Below, piece by piece: positions 27,189 through 35,741 of a DNA stretch of 53,833 nt. The DNA is from G020354785 sp964521285. Its GTDB lineage: Bacteria > Bacteroidota > Bacteroidia > Bacteroidales > UBA10428. The DNA is taken from positions 1 to 53,833 of the forward strand of contig CAZFQS010000024.1 in assembly GCA_964521285.1 (NCBI GenBank), written 5' to 3'. The notes below the pieces were generated by a model, which saw only the letters and a program-made list of their open reading frames with translations, ran no database searches and had not been told where the DNA came from. Made by a program: the position numbers and the translations under genes. The stretch's first letter is position 1, and each line of letters opens with the position of its first letter.

Positions 27189-28727
27189 TTAAATATTAGA
27201 GCGAAGTGTAAGTGAGCCATCTGCATTCAGTGCTTGCTGACATGCCCAACGCACAGGATACCGTATGTTTTTAACTTCTATTTCAGCGTATAGTTTCAAC
27301 CCTTCCCATGCTGTATTTTTAGGAAGTGTTATTTGAACCTGTCTTACTTTACCCGGAAGAGGATACCCCGGGTCCAGGCTGCCTCCAACATTGACCGTAC
27401 CTTCATTATTCCTCAGGTATATTCTCAATGCACCGGGCACACCCGATATTCCATCATTTACCAGCCCCAAAACTATTACCGGATATTCTTCCCTCTCAAA
27501 GAGCCAAATCCACGAGGGCCTTACACGGTAACCAATTGAAGTTGATAAATCGTTGAGTGCATCGGGAAATTGTTGGTAATAACCTAACAGGTTATCAGCG
27601 GATATGTTATGCCAATTCCATAATGAAAAATAATTGGCCCCAACATCCTTTGCATGATAAATTATATTGTCAGAGCGTGTTACGCCCTCTTTTATTTTAA
27701 GTGTATTTGAAGAACCGTCAGAGATTCCATTTTCGACTAAAGCTCCGATCCATGGAGGTCTGTTACTTAGTGCCTCAATTTGTTCATTTTCAATAAAAAT
27801 AGTATCAGTTCTCAACCAATTATAGCTTCTTACGGTCCTGTCAAGAACTTCGGAATTTCCAACATGACTGTAGTCCGGTTGAGTATTAGTAAGTAAAGGA
27901 GTTTTATCCCAATTTTTAGCCTGGTGCTCAAATAATACAATCGAGGTTTTTTCAGCAGTATGATAATCCGGGAACGGATTTCCGGTAAATGGCCAGGTAT
28001 GTCCTTCGCCCCAAAACCCATACATATAAGTGTCGATAAATTCTACCAAATCGTGGCCATTATATTCATCGGCTAAAAGATCATCCAGTTCCCTGAAAGC
28101 AGACATAAACTCAGGATGGTCATATCTTGGAGCATAATGCACCTTATTGGGGATACCAATTTTGTTAGTTTTACCCAGCTTTACAAAGGGTATTTTATCT
28201 GCCAGGTAATCCGGTACCGAATGTCTCTCTATTACCGGACTCATTAGTTGTATACGCAACCCAACCCGTTTATTGTACTTTCGGGCCATTTTAAAAGTTA
28301 TTTTCCAGTGATCGGGGAAATCCAATCTTCCCGGTTGCTTTTGAATATCCCTCCAGTCAACCCGCATATACAGTTTATTACCCAACGGAAATCCGGCGAG
28401 TTTTTCAATGGAACTATCTAATGATTCTCCTTCTATTTGCGGAGGGCCAACCTCGTCACATATATAGGTTACCAACCCCATGCCATAATTTGGAACTACA
28501 AGTTTTGAAGGAGTTGTGGCCATAATAACTTCAGCTCCCGGAGCTGTAGCATCAGGCCCATAGGCAGAAAAAGGGCCCTGGTACAATCGATCGGTTATTG
28601 CAGGAGATGGCCCAAAATTATAATTATCCCAGTTATGAGGTGGAATTCTGGCACTTGCTGTTTTCAAGCCAACACCCGCCAGCATTCCTACTAATCCGGT
28701 TGTTTTCAGAAAAGATCTTCGTTTCAT
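27189..28727 (-). CDS. Tat-exported DUF4832-like putative glycoside hydrolase
   Basis: 512 residues. The N-terminus (KRRSFLKTTG, then a hydrophobic stretch to about residue 27) is a twin-arginine signal, so the protein should be folded in the cytoplasm and exported to the periplasm. It has no T9SS tail. A TIM-barrel-like domain (about 75-380) contains YMYGFWGEGHTW with Glu241, aligned with the GxWxE motif of the other two relatives here, and a C-terminal Ig-like domain (about 395-505). VDWRDIQKQPGRLDF resembles early strands of GH42-like barrels. I infer a periplasmic glycosidase acting after the two surface relatives. It opens the leftward unit (28727 to 24258), whose promoter must lie in 28728-28880. 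Confidence 0.7.
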   Translation of the reverse strand: MKRRSFLKTTGLVGMLAGVGLKTASARIPPHNWDNYNFGPSPAITDRLYQGPFSAYGPDATAPGAEVIMATTPSKLVVPNYGMGLVTYICDEVGPPQIEGESLDSSIEKLAGFPLGNKLYMRVDWRDIQKQPGRLDFPDHWKITFKMARKYNKRVGLRIQLMSPVIERHSVPDYLADKIPFVKLGKTNKIGIPNKVHYAPRYDHPEFMSAFRELDDLLADEYNGHDLVEFIDTYMYGFWGEGHTWPFTGNPFPDYHTAEKTSIVLFEHQAKNWDKTPLLTNTQPDYSHVGNSEVLDRTVRSYNWLRTDTIFIENEQIEALSNRPPWIGALVENGISDGSSNTLKIKEGVTRSDNIIYHAKDVGANYFSLWNWHNISADNLLGYYQQFPDALNDLSTSIGYRVRPSWIWLFEREEYPVIVLGLVNDGISGVPGALRIYLRNNEGTVNVGGSLDPGYPLPGKVRQVQITLPKNTAWEGLKLYAEIEVKNIRYPVRWACQQALNADGSLTLRSNI

Positions 28728-28880
28728 GGTAAAAACAATTCAAATAATTATGAATTTTTTATAAGGTTTTCACTAAAAAACAATTTGATGCAAAAATCCT
28801 TAATAGTAAAATAAAACAGGAAATTAATATACGTGTTCTATTCCAGATAATAAAAAGCATTAACCAATTTTGGACTTACT

Positions 28881-28914
28881 AAAAATGCTACCCGCATAAT
28901 GAACGGGCAGCATT
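28881..28914 (-). terminator. Rho-independent terminator after the PKD lipoprotein gene
   Basis: On the minus strand, AATGCTGCCCG pairs with CGGGTAGCATT (11 bp, one G-T) around a 9-base loop and runs into TTTTT. It separates the PKD gene from the downstream DUF4832/EamA unit. Confidence 0.8.
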
Positions 28915-28945
28915 TCGAAATTTCTGTCTTTATTAAACCTTTCTC

Positions 28946-29845
28946 TTATTGGAAACTGAACATTTTTGTTACTTCCAACGGTTCGGCATAAAGTGGTGGT
29001 AAATATCCCGAAGTTTCAAACCAATCCCATGGTTGTTGCCAGAAATAAATGCCAATTTGAGTAGTTGACATTGGAGGATTTACCATTAATGAAGTTTCAA
29101 TAACGAACTCAATTTCAGATTCACCTATTACACCCGATGTCTCAGTAATATCTCCATTTTCTTCATCTGCAGTAATTTCATTATCCCACGGCCAGAGTGG
29201 ATCGTCTCCCATTTCATATGCGTATGTAGCACACCATTCATCCAAGAAACCATATTCAAACTGATATTCTGCGCCATTTTCACCCAAACCCGCGTCTACA
29301 ATTGTCCAGCCTGTAGCGATATCTCCATCAGCATCAATCATTACTTGAAGATAAGGGTAATCATCATTTAAAGTACCTTTAACATAGAAATAAAGCTTTG
29401 AATAGGAAGCGTTTGAAGTAACTTTTGCTTCGGTTAAGGTGCCTGAAGCGTCTCCATAACCGCCATAGAAAACTTCTACATCGTCCCAATCACTAAAATC
29501 TCCGTCGATTGTTATTGCAGGCCATTCTTTCACTATTGAAATTGTTATTCTTTTTGTCTCCTGGCCCCCCTCACCTGTGGCTGTAAGCCTTACGTCATAA
29601 TCACCGTAAGCAGCATATTCATGAACAGGATTCACTTCTTCGGAAGTAGTGCCATCATCAAAATCCCATTCGTAAGAAGTTGCATTTGTAGATGAATTAG
29701 TAAAGGTGACAGTTTTGTCATTAATCTCGTAAGTAAAATCCGGAGTAGGTTTTGGCTTACTCTCATCTTTCTTACAAGATACTATTGTTAATACTCCCAA
29801 TGCAACAATGGTCAGTATCACAAAAAATAGTCGATTTTTTTTCAT
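28946..29845 (-). CDS. PKD-domain lipoprotein, candidate surface glycan-binding protein
   Basis: 299 residues. Lipobox ending at Cys24 (TIVSC) followed by KKDE, which fits the lysine-acidic surface-export signal of Bacteroidota lipoproteins. A PKD beta-sandwich covers about 35-110 (SYEWDFDDGTTS, then HEYAAYGDYDVRLTATG). The C-terminal domain, about 112-299, opens ITIDGDFSDW and contains YLQVMIDADGDIATGW, a pattern of CBM9/DOMON-like carbohydrate-binding folds. No catalytic motif is visible. In this position, between susC/susD and the catabolic genes, I infer a SusE/SusF-like accessory glycan-binding role. It forms its own transcription unit: 288 bases of spacer upstream and a strong terminator downstream. 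Confidence 0.7.
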   Translation of the reverse strand: MKKNRLFFVILTIVALGVLTIVSCKKDESKPKPTPDFTYEINDKTVTFTNSSTNATSYEWDFDDGTTSEEVNPVHEYAAYGDYDVRLTATGEGGQETKRITISIVKEWPAITIDGDFSDWDDVEVFYGGYGDASGTLTEAKVTSNASYSKLYFYVKGTLNDDYPYLQVMIDADGDIATGWTIVDAGLGENGAEYQFEYGFLDEWCATYAYEMGDDPLWPWDNEITADEENGDITETSGVIGESEIEFVIETSLMVNPPMSTTQIGIYFWQQPWDWFETSGYLPPLYAEPLEVTKMFSFQ

Positions 29846-29987
29846 TAGTACAAATTTTAAGTTTATAATTTAATTGTTAATCATTCTGTAATCTGGCTTC
29901 AAAATTTAGTGAACCACTAGTCAATAATTTTCAAATTATCACCTGTGCACAACGCATTTAATAATATTATGATTTAACAGTATAAAT

Positions 29988-30053
29988 ATACGAAAGTTTT
30001 TAAAATATACATACCTTTTATTTAGTTATTTTTATATAAATTATCTTTCGTAT
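29988..30053. promoter_or_regulatory. Inverted CTTTCGTAT boxes upstream of the PKD gene
   Basis: ATACGAAAG (29988-29996) and CTTTCGTAT (30045-30053) form a perfect 9-bp inverted repeat with 48 bases between. The right half, TATCTTTCGT (30042-30051), is identical to ten bases at the agaS operator (39200-39209), and the left half shares TACGAAAGTTT with the region before the second susC. I infer binding sites for the same regulator. The remaining spacer (29846-30133) is AT-rich with no gene. Confidence 0.45.
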
Positions 30054-30133
30054 GCTTATATTACTATGAATACACACATACAGTTTATAATTTCACAATG
30101 CAACAATTGACATAATAGGATAGATAGCTATTT

Positions 30134-31657
30134 CTAATGTGACAACCTAAGCATGCCAGTTTCACCTTGTATATCATGCGCAGATAAGGTAATGGAAAGC
30201 ACCCCGCTTTCCTGGTTATAGTCCGATTTTACTATTCTTAGATTCGGGTTTCCTGATTCAATTCTCTGTGGATTTAAGCAATAAATCTTAACTTCCTGCG
30301 TACCATAAACCCTTAACTCAATAGTTTTCTCCTTTTTTGTATCGGTAACCTTATAAACATTATAGGTACCGTCATTAAATACCACAAAAGGCATTTTCTC
30401 TGCCGATAATTCATAATTAAGAATATACTTCTCCTGTTTTAAAACCGGAAGATAGATATATCCATATCCTTCATCCTCATAATAACATGAAATCGGTTCA
30501 TTATTAAGACTAGCTTGTGATATATGCTCTTCATCATTCAATTTTACTTTCAATACCATATTACCAAGGAGATGATACTTATAGTATTCAGATGGCATGT
30601 TGGAATTGTCTAATTCAACCCATCCGGGTTTGCCCTCATGAACATGAGTGTATTTTTTATACAGCCACTGAGAATGGAACTGCTCTGTATTTTTAGCAAT
30701 ATACCTGTTGGGTGTAGCCTGAACCATTTTGTAATAATCAATCCAGTTATTATTTGTCTCTTTTTGTAAAAAATCATCCTGAGCTAACCAGTTACTCCAG
30801 TGCGATTCAATTATATCTGATTCTTGCTCGGCAATATCCACTGTAGGAACAGAAGACAACGCGTACCACTCATTTCCATAGTTAAGTCTGTTTACTACAA
30901 CTACACCGTTATCAAAACCTCCCCCATTAGCATCTTCAGGAGGGTTTAATTCCCTAATCTCATCAAACAGGGTATTTACATATTTTACACCTGATTCGGA
31001 CATTAATTTACCGGTACTATACTCCCCTTCCGGATTCCAGTAATATCCATAAGCACACGGAACAAAACTTTCCGGAAACGAATGCCCGTTTTCAGCGCTA
31101 AGGCCATATTGCGCCATTATATCTTTGAAACACTGAATGTGCTCTTTCATACTTTCTTCCGGCCAGGGATGATCGTCTTGTGTACAATACCATTCAGCAC
31201 GTTTTTTTTCTCCATTAACCCAATATTCATGACCTACTCCATGTAACCCAAATTCTAAATATGCAGTATTGTTTTTAACATAATTCATTATATCAATCTG
31301 TTCCTGACTTTTATTACCGGCATTATCCCACTCACTTCCCTGCCAGGTAGTTGAAGGGTATTTGGCCAGAATATTCTCCCTGTCCATTTCAGCCAATACA
31401 AATAAGCCTTGTATACGAACTCTCACAGCTCTTCCCACTTCAACAATGGCCTGATAATCTTTGATGTCCATGTTCCTGTCTATACCAATTCTGTATGGTC
31501 CCTGATTGTCAATGTCTCCGGCATCATTTCCAATATTCCATGCCATATCATCAACTGCAAATGCAAATGCCCGGGGAAAAATAATCTGTGAATCCTGCGC
31601 GCCTAAGAAGCTTAATGTAAGAAGCAGAATAAATAGAGTTGTTGCCGTATTTTTCAT
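30134..31657 (-). CDS. Secreted NodB-like polysaccharide deacetylase-fold protein
   Basis: 507 residues from the ATG at 31657, chosen over an upstream GTG at 31690 because it gives a clean signal peptide (about 1-20, ending FLGAQ). The N-terminal half has the two metal-site motifs of the NodB/CE4 fold: AVDDMAWN (Asp36, Asp37) and GLHGVGHEYW (His139, His143, an H-x3-H pair). The C-terminal half (about 340-507) is beta-rich and may bind carbohydrate. CE4-like enzymes remove N-acetyl groups from amino sugars; here the motifs are variant and the protein is much longer than a minimal CE4 domain, so the activity is inferred. It is the last gene of the seven-gene leftward operon starting with agaS, 62 bases after the GH36-like gene when measured from this start. 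Confidence 0.5.
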   Translation of the reverse strand: MKNTATTLFILLLTLSFLGAQDSQIIFPRAFAFAVDDMAWNIGNDAGDIDNQGPYRIGIDRNMDIKDYQAIVEVGRAVRVRIQGLFVLAEMDRENILAKYPSTTWQGSEWDNAGNKSQEQIDIMNYVKNNTAYLEFGLHGVGHEYWVNGEKKRAEWYCTQDDHPWPEESMKEHIQCFKDIMAQYGLSAENGHSFPESFVPCAYGYYWNPEGEYSTGKLMSESGVKYVNTLFDEIRELNPPEDANGGGFDNGVVVVNRLNYGNEWYALSSVPTVDIAEQESDIIESHWSNWLAQDDFLQKETNNNWIDYYKMVQATPNRYIAKNTEQFHSQWLYKKYTHVHEGKPGWVELDNSNMPSEYYKYHLLGNMVLKVKLNDEEHISQASLNNEPISCYYEDEGYGYIYLPVLKQEKYILNYELSAEKMPFVVFNDGTYNVYKVTDTKKEKTIELRVYGTQEVKIYCLNPQRIESGNPNLRIVKSDYNQESGVLSITLSAHDIQGETGMLRLSH

Positions 31658-31719
31658 ATTCCAAATAATTTGAATTAGTTTTATTTGCACTTCTTTCCCG
31701 GATTTCGAATTTTATGTAT

Positions 31720-33777
31720 TTATTCCGGAAAAACCTCTACTAAAAGAAACTGATTGAATTCTACGTCCATTGTAGCACCAACGCCGTTAACTGTTCCCAG
31801 TTCATTATTATTATAATAGTCTCTTACCCGGTACTTTTTATCTTCTAATCCACGTAATTCAACCACACCTTTCCAATTCTCATAGTAAAAAGCATAATAC
31901 ATTGTATCGGATTTAACGATAACATGAGTTTCTGGCTTATCATACCCTATGTCATATAAATTGCCAAGATATTTTTCCTTAGAAAGCATTTTTTCACGGT
32001 AAAGGTTGAACCACTTCTTCCATATTTCTTCTCTTTCGGGAGTTAGCAGAAAGCTTCTTTTAACATTTGGGTTGTCTTTTGGCCAGGTAAATTTTGTTCC
32101 TAAAACAGCACCTATACCGAATGAACTTGCGAAATCGGTTCCATTATCGCTTATTTCAACATGATCGCCGTAGTAAGCTGTTTGAGGCATAATAGCTTTA
32201 TAGGTTTTTCCCTTAAGCCTGATCTGCCAACTACTTTCCGGATCGGATGAAACCGCCTGGTTTATATAAGGCATGTTATAAAAAGACATGCATGTACCGC
32301 AGGGACAAATCTCGATTACTGCATTTGGTTTAATTTCACGGGCAGTCTCATATATCATTTTAAAGAACTCTGGTAACATCTCAATCGACTTTTCGGGATA
32401 TTCCAGTGGGCGGTCCCAATTGTAATCAGCCGGGACTGCATTCAAGTGCTGCCCATCGATTTTCAAGCCATCAAAGCCCCAGTCTTTCAGAAACATCTTA
32501 ACTGTTTCTTTTGTATGTGCAATAGTTGCCTCACTGGCAGGGGACATATAATAACTATCCCACCATGTTATATATTGAGGTGCTCCATCTTTATTAATCA
32601 ATAATATATCAGGATTTTCCTCAATAACTTTACTGCCAGGATCTGCAGCAAGTGGCGCCCACCACAGCTTAGCTTTTAATCCATAAGAATGAATAGCATC
32701 AACCATTTTTTTTATATCCTTTTCACCCCCCGGAAATCGTTTAGTATCAACCCGCCAATCACCTTCGGCAATTTGATAACCATCGTCAATAACTGCCCAT
32801 TTTATTCCCAATTCTTTAACTTTTGGCAGAGTATTGATAATTTCATCCATTGTAAAATTTCTTTCATATCCCCATCCGCACCAAATGCTTTCGAAAGCAT
32901 CCTCTTCTCTTTCAACAAAATCAATTCCGTTCTTTTGCATAAATTCTGAATAAAGCTGAAGAGAAGAATAGTAATCGCCGGTATGAACAGAAACAAACGT
33001 ATTTAAGGTATTGAGTGTATCTCCAATATTAAGTTTAAAAGGAGAATCGTATTCCTTTTCAATCCCAATCTGTGCATAATCTGAATATTTATCGAAATCT
33101 ACCGGCAACGATACTTCTTTGGGTACTAACTCAACATGGCCAATGGCTATTCCGCCATCTTTCCTCCAGATATCAGTAACAGGGATACCTCCACCGTAGT
33201 CTGAATCGTTCATTCCCATGAAATTTTTCTGATAGTAACCTGGAGTGACAGGCTTTACCCAGTCATCCCGGTTGCCAGAAGAACTACCTTGAAATGCCCA
33301 GAATCCTGGTGACTCTTTCTGAGCTAAAATTCTATAATTATGGTTTATCCATTTATTTACGAGTAAATCTTGTTCCCCGCAATTAACATAGCTAACATCA
33401 AAAAAAGCAATATCAGGATATTCAGAATAAGTTTTTACAGAAATAATTTTAGTCAGACAAATATTATGTTCACGGAATTCACCTTTTAGAATTGTTTCCG
33501 TACCTGCACCAAATTTTCCCTCCAGACTATGTGATGTAACTTCATAGACTTTAAACCTATCGGTTTGAAAGTTTTTAGTCTCCAAATATTCAGACAATTG
33601 AAATAATTCATTAAATACATCTGTATTGCTCGATAAAGATTTAACCTTACTATACAAGTTGTTATCAAATTCTATTTGTAAATTTCCGCTGTTTATTACC
33701 ACAGTTTTACTGCAAGAGATAAAGCCAACAGATATAATTAATAGAAATACAATTTTTTGAATTTTTGTAATTTTCAT
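31720..33777 (-). CDS. Clan GH-D (GH36/GH27-like) alpha-galactosidase or alpha-N-acetylgalactosaminidase, lipoprotein
   Basis: 685 residues with a lipobox ending at Cys22 (GFISC). The residues after the cysteine are not acidic, so periplasmic rather than surface display is likely. An N-terminal beta-supersandwich (about 25-275) precedes a TIM barrel (about 290-590). KWAVIDDGYQ (326-335), WGFDGLKIDGQ with the predicted nucleophile Asp441 and SSDPESSW with the predicted acid/base Asp512 identify clan GH-D. A C-terminal beta domain closes the protein. Members hydrolyse alpha-galactosides or alpha-N-acetylgalactosaminides, and the GH36-like layout is the better fit. A cysteine-rich CPCGTC run (491-496) is unusual. 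It begins one base after the stop of the amidohydrolase gene. Which sugar it releases is not determined by the motifs; the AgaS-type genes upstream favour an amino-galactoside. Confidence 0.78.
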   Translation of the reverse strand: MKITKIQKIVFLLIISVGFISCSKTVVINSGNLQIEFDNNLYSKVKSLSSNTDVFNELFQLSEYLETKNFQTDRFKVYEVTSHSLEGKFGAGTETILKGEFREHNICLTKIISVKTYSEYPDIAFFDVSYVNCGEQDLLVNKWINHNYRILAQKESPGFWAFQGSSSGNRDDWVKPVTPGYYQKNFMGMNDSDYGGGIPVTDIWRKDGGIAIGHVELVPKEVSLPVDFDKYSDYAQIGIEKEYDSPFKLNIGDTLNTLNTFVSVHTGDYYSSLQLYSEFMQKNGIDFVEREEDAFESIWCGWGYERNFTMDEIINTLPKVKELGIKWAVIDDGYQIAEGDWRVDTKRFPGGEKDIKKMVDAIHSYGLKAKLWWAPLAADPGSKVIEENPDILLINKDGAPQYITWWDSYYMSPASEATIAHTKETVKMFLKDWGFDGLKIDGQHLNAVPADYNWDRPLEYPEKSIEMLPEFFKMIYETAREIKPNAVIEICPCGTCMSFYNMPYINQAVSSDPESSWQIRLKGKTYKAIMPQTAYYGDHVEISDNGTDFASSFGIGAVLGTKFTWPKDNPNVKRSFLLTPEREEIWKKWFNLYREKMLSKEKYLGNLYDIGYDKPETHVIVKSDTMYYAFYYENWKGVVELRGLEDKKYRVRDYYNNNELGTVNGVGATMDVEFNQFLLVEVFPE

Positions 33778-33778
33778 A

Positions 33779-34864
33779 TCATTTTGAATTTAGAATTATC
33801 AATGCATTCTCCTTATATATCTTTTTTAGAACAGAGTCTGACAGATTGAAACCATTACAAGGCCAATGGTAATTAAACAATTCTGTTTCGTAGAAATGTT
33901 CATCTTCAGTTTCCAGAATACGAAAAGTAATCTTGTACATATCTTCATCGAATCCCATATCCGTTCCATAAACCAGACGATTTTGATATTTATTATAGAA
34001 AGATTTCATATATCGGGGTATAGGAGCTGTTTCTGCATATCTGGCCGAGTTATCAGCCCATAAATTCGGATAATTGTCCAGCAGATTACCTAAAATCTCC
34101 AAATCGTAAGAACAATTAGCAAAATGACAAGCAATAAAAGTTGTTTTTGGATTTCTTTCCAGAGCATTTTCCAGGGTTTGAATAAGTTCGCTATGGTTTA
34201 AAATATTCTTTTTTGACAGATCAATTCTCCAGGTATAAGCATTCATTAATCCATCGTTGGTTGAGTCCATTTCCTCATACATCCAAATTGGTTCTGCCAC
34301 ATGTATATTGACAGGCATATCTAATTCAGCGCATTTATCCAATATTGGCTTCATAGCAGGATCATCTATATGAAGTCCATAAGCTGGAGTGGGTATAGAA
34401 TAGATCAATCCCTCACCTTTATCTCCCAATTCTCCAACTCCTGTAGCTCCCATTCTGTGGCAACGTTCAAGCTCTTTAATTGCATTTTCTGTCCAATTTG
34501 TATCGGTATCATATCCGGTAAAATCAATACCGCACCAAATTTCAAATTTTTCAGGGTATTTTGAATATTTAGTTAATACCGAATCGAATCCCACTCCGGT
34601 TTGCTTTGATAATATAACAGTTTTTTCAATTCCTAACTTATCCATAGTTTTTACCCATTGTTCAATTTCTTTCTCACTTTGGGCATAATCATGCGAATGC
34701 ATATCAATGACAGGATAAGAAGGTTTCTCGACATCAGTCACTGGGATTCTGTAAACAGAGTTTGGCCTATATCTGTCTAGCGGTAGTTCTGTTAAATCGT
34801 GCTGTCCATAAACATTAGAAATGATAAAAATGAACAGCAATATTGGCATCTGTTTTAATATCAT
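33779..34864 (-). CDS. Secreted amidohydrolase_2 family metal-dependent hydrolase
   Basis: 361 residues with a signal peptide (about 1-20, ending VYGQ) and a metal-dependent TIM barrel. Metal-binding motifs in order are DMHSH (His56, His58), NIHVAEP (His188), ACHFAN (His247) and YGTDMG (Asp302), the pattern of the amidohydrolase_2 family (PF04909). Family members are decarboxylases, lactonases or hydrolases and are normally cytoplasmic; export is uncommon. It lies between the class II aldolase (5 bases) and the GH36-like gene (1 base), so it is surely co-translated with sugar genes. Possible roles are hydrolysis of a lactone or a substituent on the glycan. NagA-type deacetylation is not supported, because NagA belongs to a different amidohydrolase branch. 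Confidence 0.75.
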   Translation of the reverse strand: MILKQMPILLFIFIISNVYGQHDLTELPLDRYRPNSVYRIPVTDVEKPSYPVIDMHSHDYAQSEKEIEQWVKTMDKLGIEKTVILSKQTGVGFDSVLTKYSKYPEKFEIWCGIDFTGYDTDTNWTENAIKELERCHRMGATGVGELGDKGEGLIYSIPTPAYGLHIDDPAMKPILDKCAELDMPVNIHVAEPIWMYEEMDSTNDGLMNAYTWRIDLSKKNILNHSELIQTLENALERNPKTTFIACHFANCSYDLEILGNLLDNYPNLWADNSARYAETAPIPRYMKSFYNKYQNRLVYGTDMGFDEDMYKITFRILETEDEHFYETELFNYHWPCNGFNLSDSVLKKIYKENALIILNSK

Positions 34865-34869
34865 AGTAT

Positions 34870-35694
34870 TTATGAATATTGATTAATTACTTTCAGTTTA
34901 TTTTGTATTAATTCCTGGGCCCGCAAAGTTGCTTTAGGAAATACAATTCTAAGATCTATTTCATCCGTATTACACAAATCTTCTCTTAGTTTTTGCATAA
35001 AAACATTCTTAGTCTCCGTAGCCAGGTTAATTTTCGTGATTCCATTTTTAATCGCACTCACGAGCATATCGTCAGGAATTCCGGAACTACCATGCAAAAC
35101 CAGAGGAGTATCTATAGTGGATCTAATTTTACTTAAAAGCTGTATATCAAGTCTGGGCTCTTTTTTGTAAAATCCATGTGTTGAACCTATTGACACTGCC
35201 AACGCGGTTACACCAGTCTGCTCAACAAAGAATTTTGCATCATCAGGCTGCGTAAATTCAGTATTTTCCTGGCTTTGATTAAGTTTTGCAATATAGCCAA
35301 GTTCGGCTTCAACATTTGCACCATATTGTTCTGCCAGTCTAACGGCTTCTTTTGTTATTTTGATGTTCGTTTCAAGAGGTAATTCACTAGCATCAATCAT
35401 AACAGAATCGAAACCGGCATCAAGACATCTTTGCACCAGATTAATATTACTTCCATGATCCAAATGCAACCATCCCTCTACACCAGAAACTTTTAAAGCT
35501 GTTTTAGCCATTTGGACAGCTAAATCGAGACCAATATAGTCTATTGAGTTTTCTGAAAGTTGTAAAATTATAGATGCGTTCTCTGCCTTTGACCCATTAA
35601 TTATTGCATTCAGGGTCTCAAGGTTATAGAAGTTAGCAGCCAATATAGCTTTTTTCTCCTTTCTAAGTTCAAGTAATTTATTTTGCAGTTTCAT
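34870..35694 (-). CDS. Class II aldolase, KbaY/GatY type (tagatose-1,6-bisphosphate aldolase)
   Basis: 274 residues, a cytoplasmic zinc-dependent class II aldolase. LHLDHG (Asp79 as proton donor, His80 as Zn ligand), a conserved AELGYIAKL (Glu near 136), SIGSTHGFYK and VLHGSSGIP with further Zn-ligand histidines, and a phosphate-binding NLATE near the C-terminus are visible. KbaY/GatY enzymes are about 285 residues and split tagatose-1,6-bisphosphate into dihydroxyacetone phosphate and glyceraldehyde-3-phosphate, usually with a GatZ/KbaZ partner; a GatZ homologue lies in the same operon. Fructose-bisphosphate aldolase activity cannot be excluded from motifs alone, but the neighbours favour tagatose. 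Confidence 0.85.
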   Translation of the reverse strand: MKLQNKLLELRKEKKAILAANFYNLETLNAIINGSKAENASIILQLSENSIDYIGLDLAVQMAKTALKVSGVEGWLHLDHGSNINLVQRCLDAGFDSVMIDASELPLETNIKITKEAVRLAEQYGANVEAELGYIAKLNQSQENTEFTQPDDAKFFVEQTGVTALAVSIGSTHGFYKKEPRLDIQLLSKIRSTIDTPLVLHGSSGIPDDMLVSAIKNGITKINLATETKNVFMQKLREDLCNTDEIDLRIVFPKATLRAQELIQNKLKVINQYS

Positions 35695-35741
35695 ACTTAT
35701 AATCTTGATTTCTCAAATAACTTAAAAATTCCATTTTCGCT

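Noticed and set aside
31658..31690. GTG start for the NodB-like protein
   Set aside because: The ATG at 31657 gives a normal signal peptide; the GTG start would add 11 residues in front of it.
33779..34864. NagA-type N-acetylgalactosamine-6-phosphate deacetylase
   Set aside because: The metal motifs are of the amidohydrolase_2 type and the protein has a signal peptide, so it cannot act on a cytoplasmic phosphosugar in the NagA manner.
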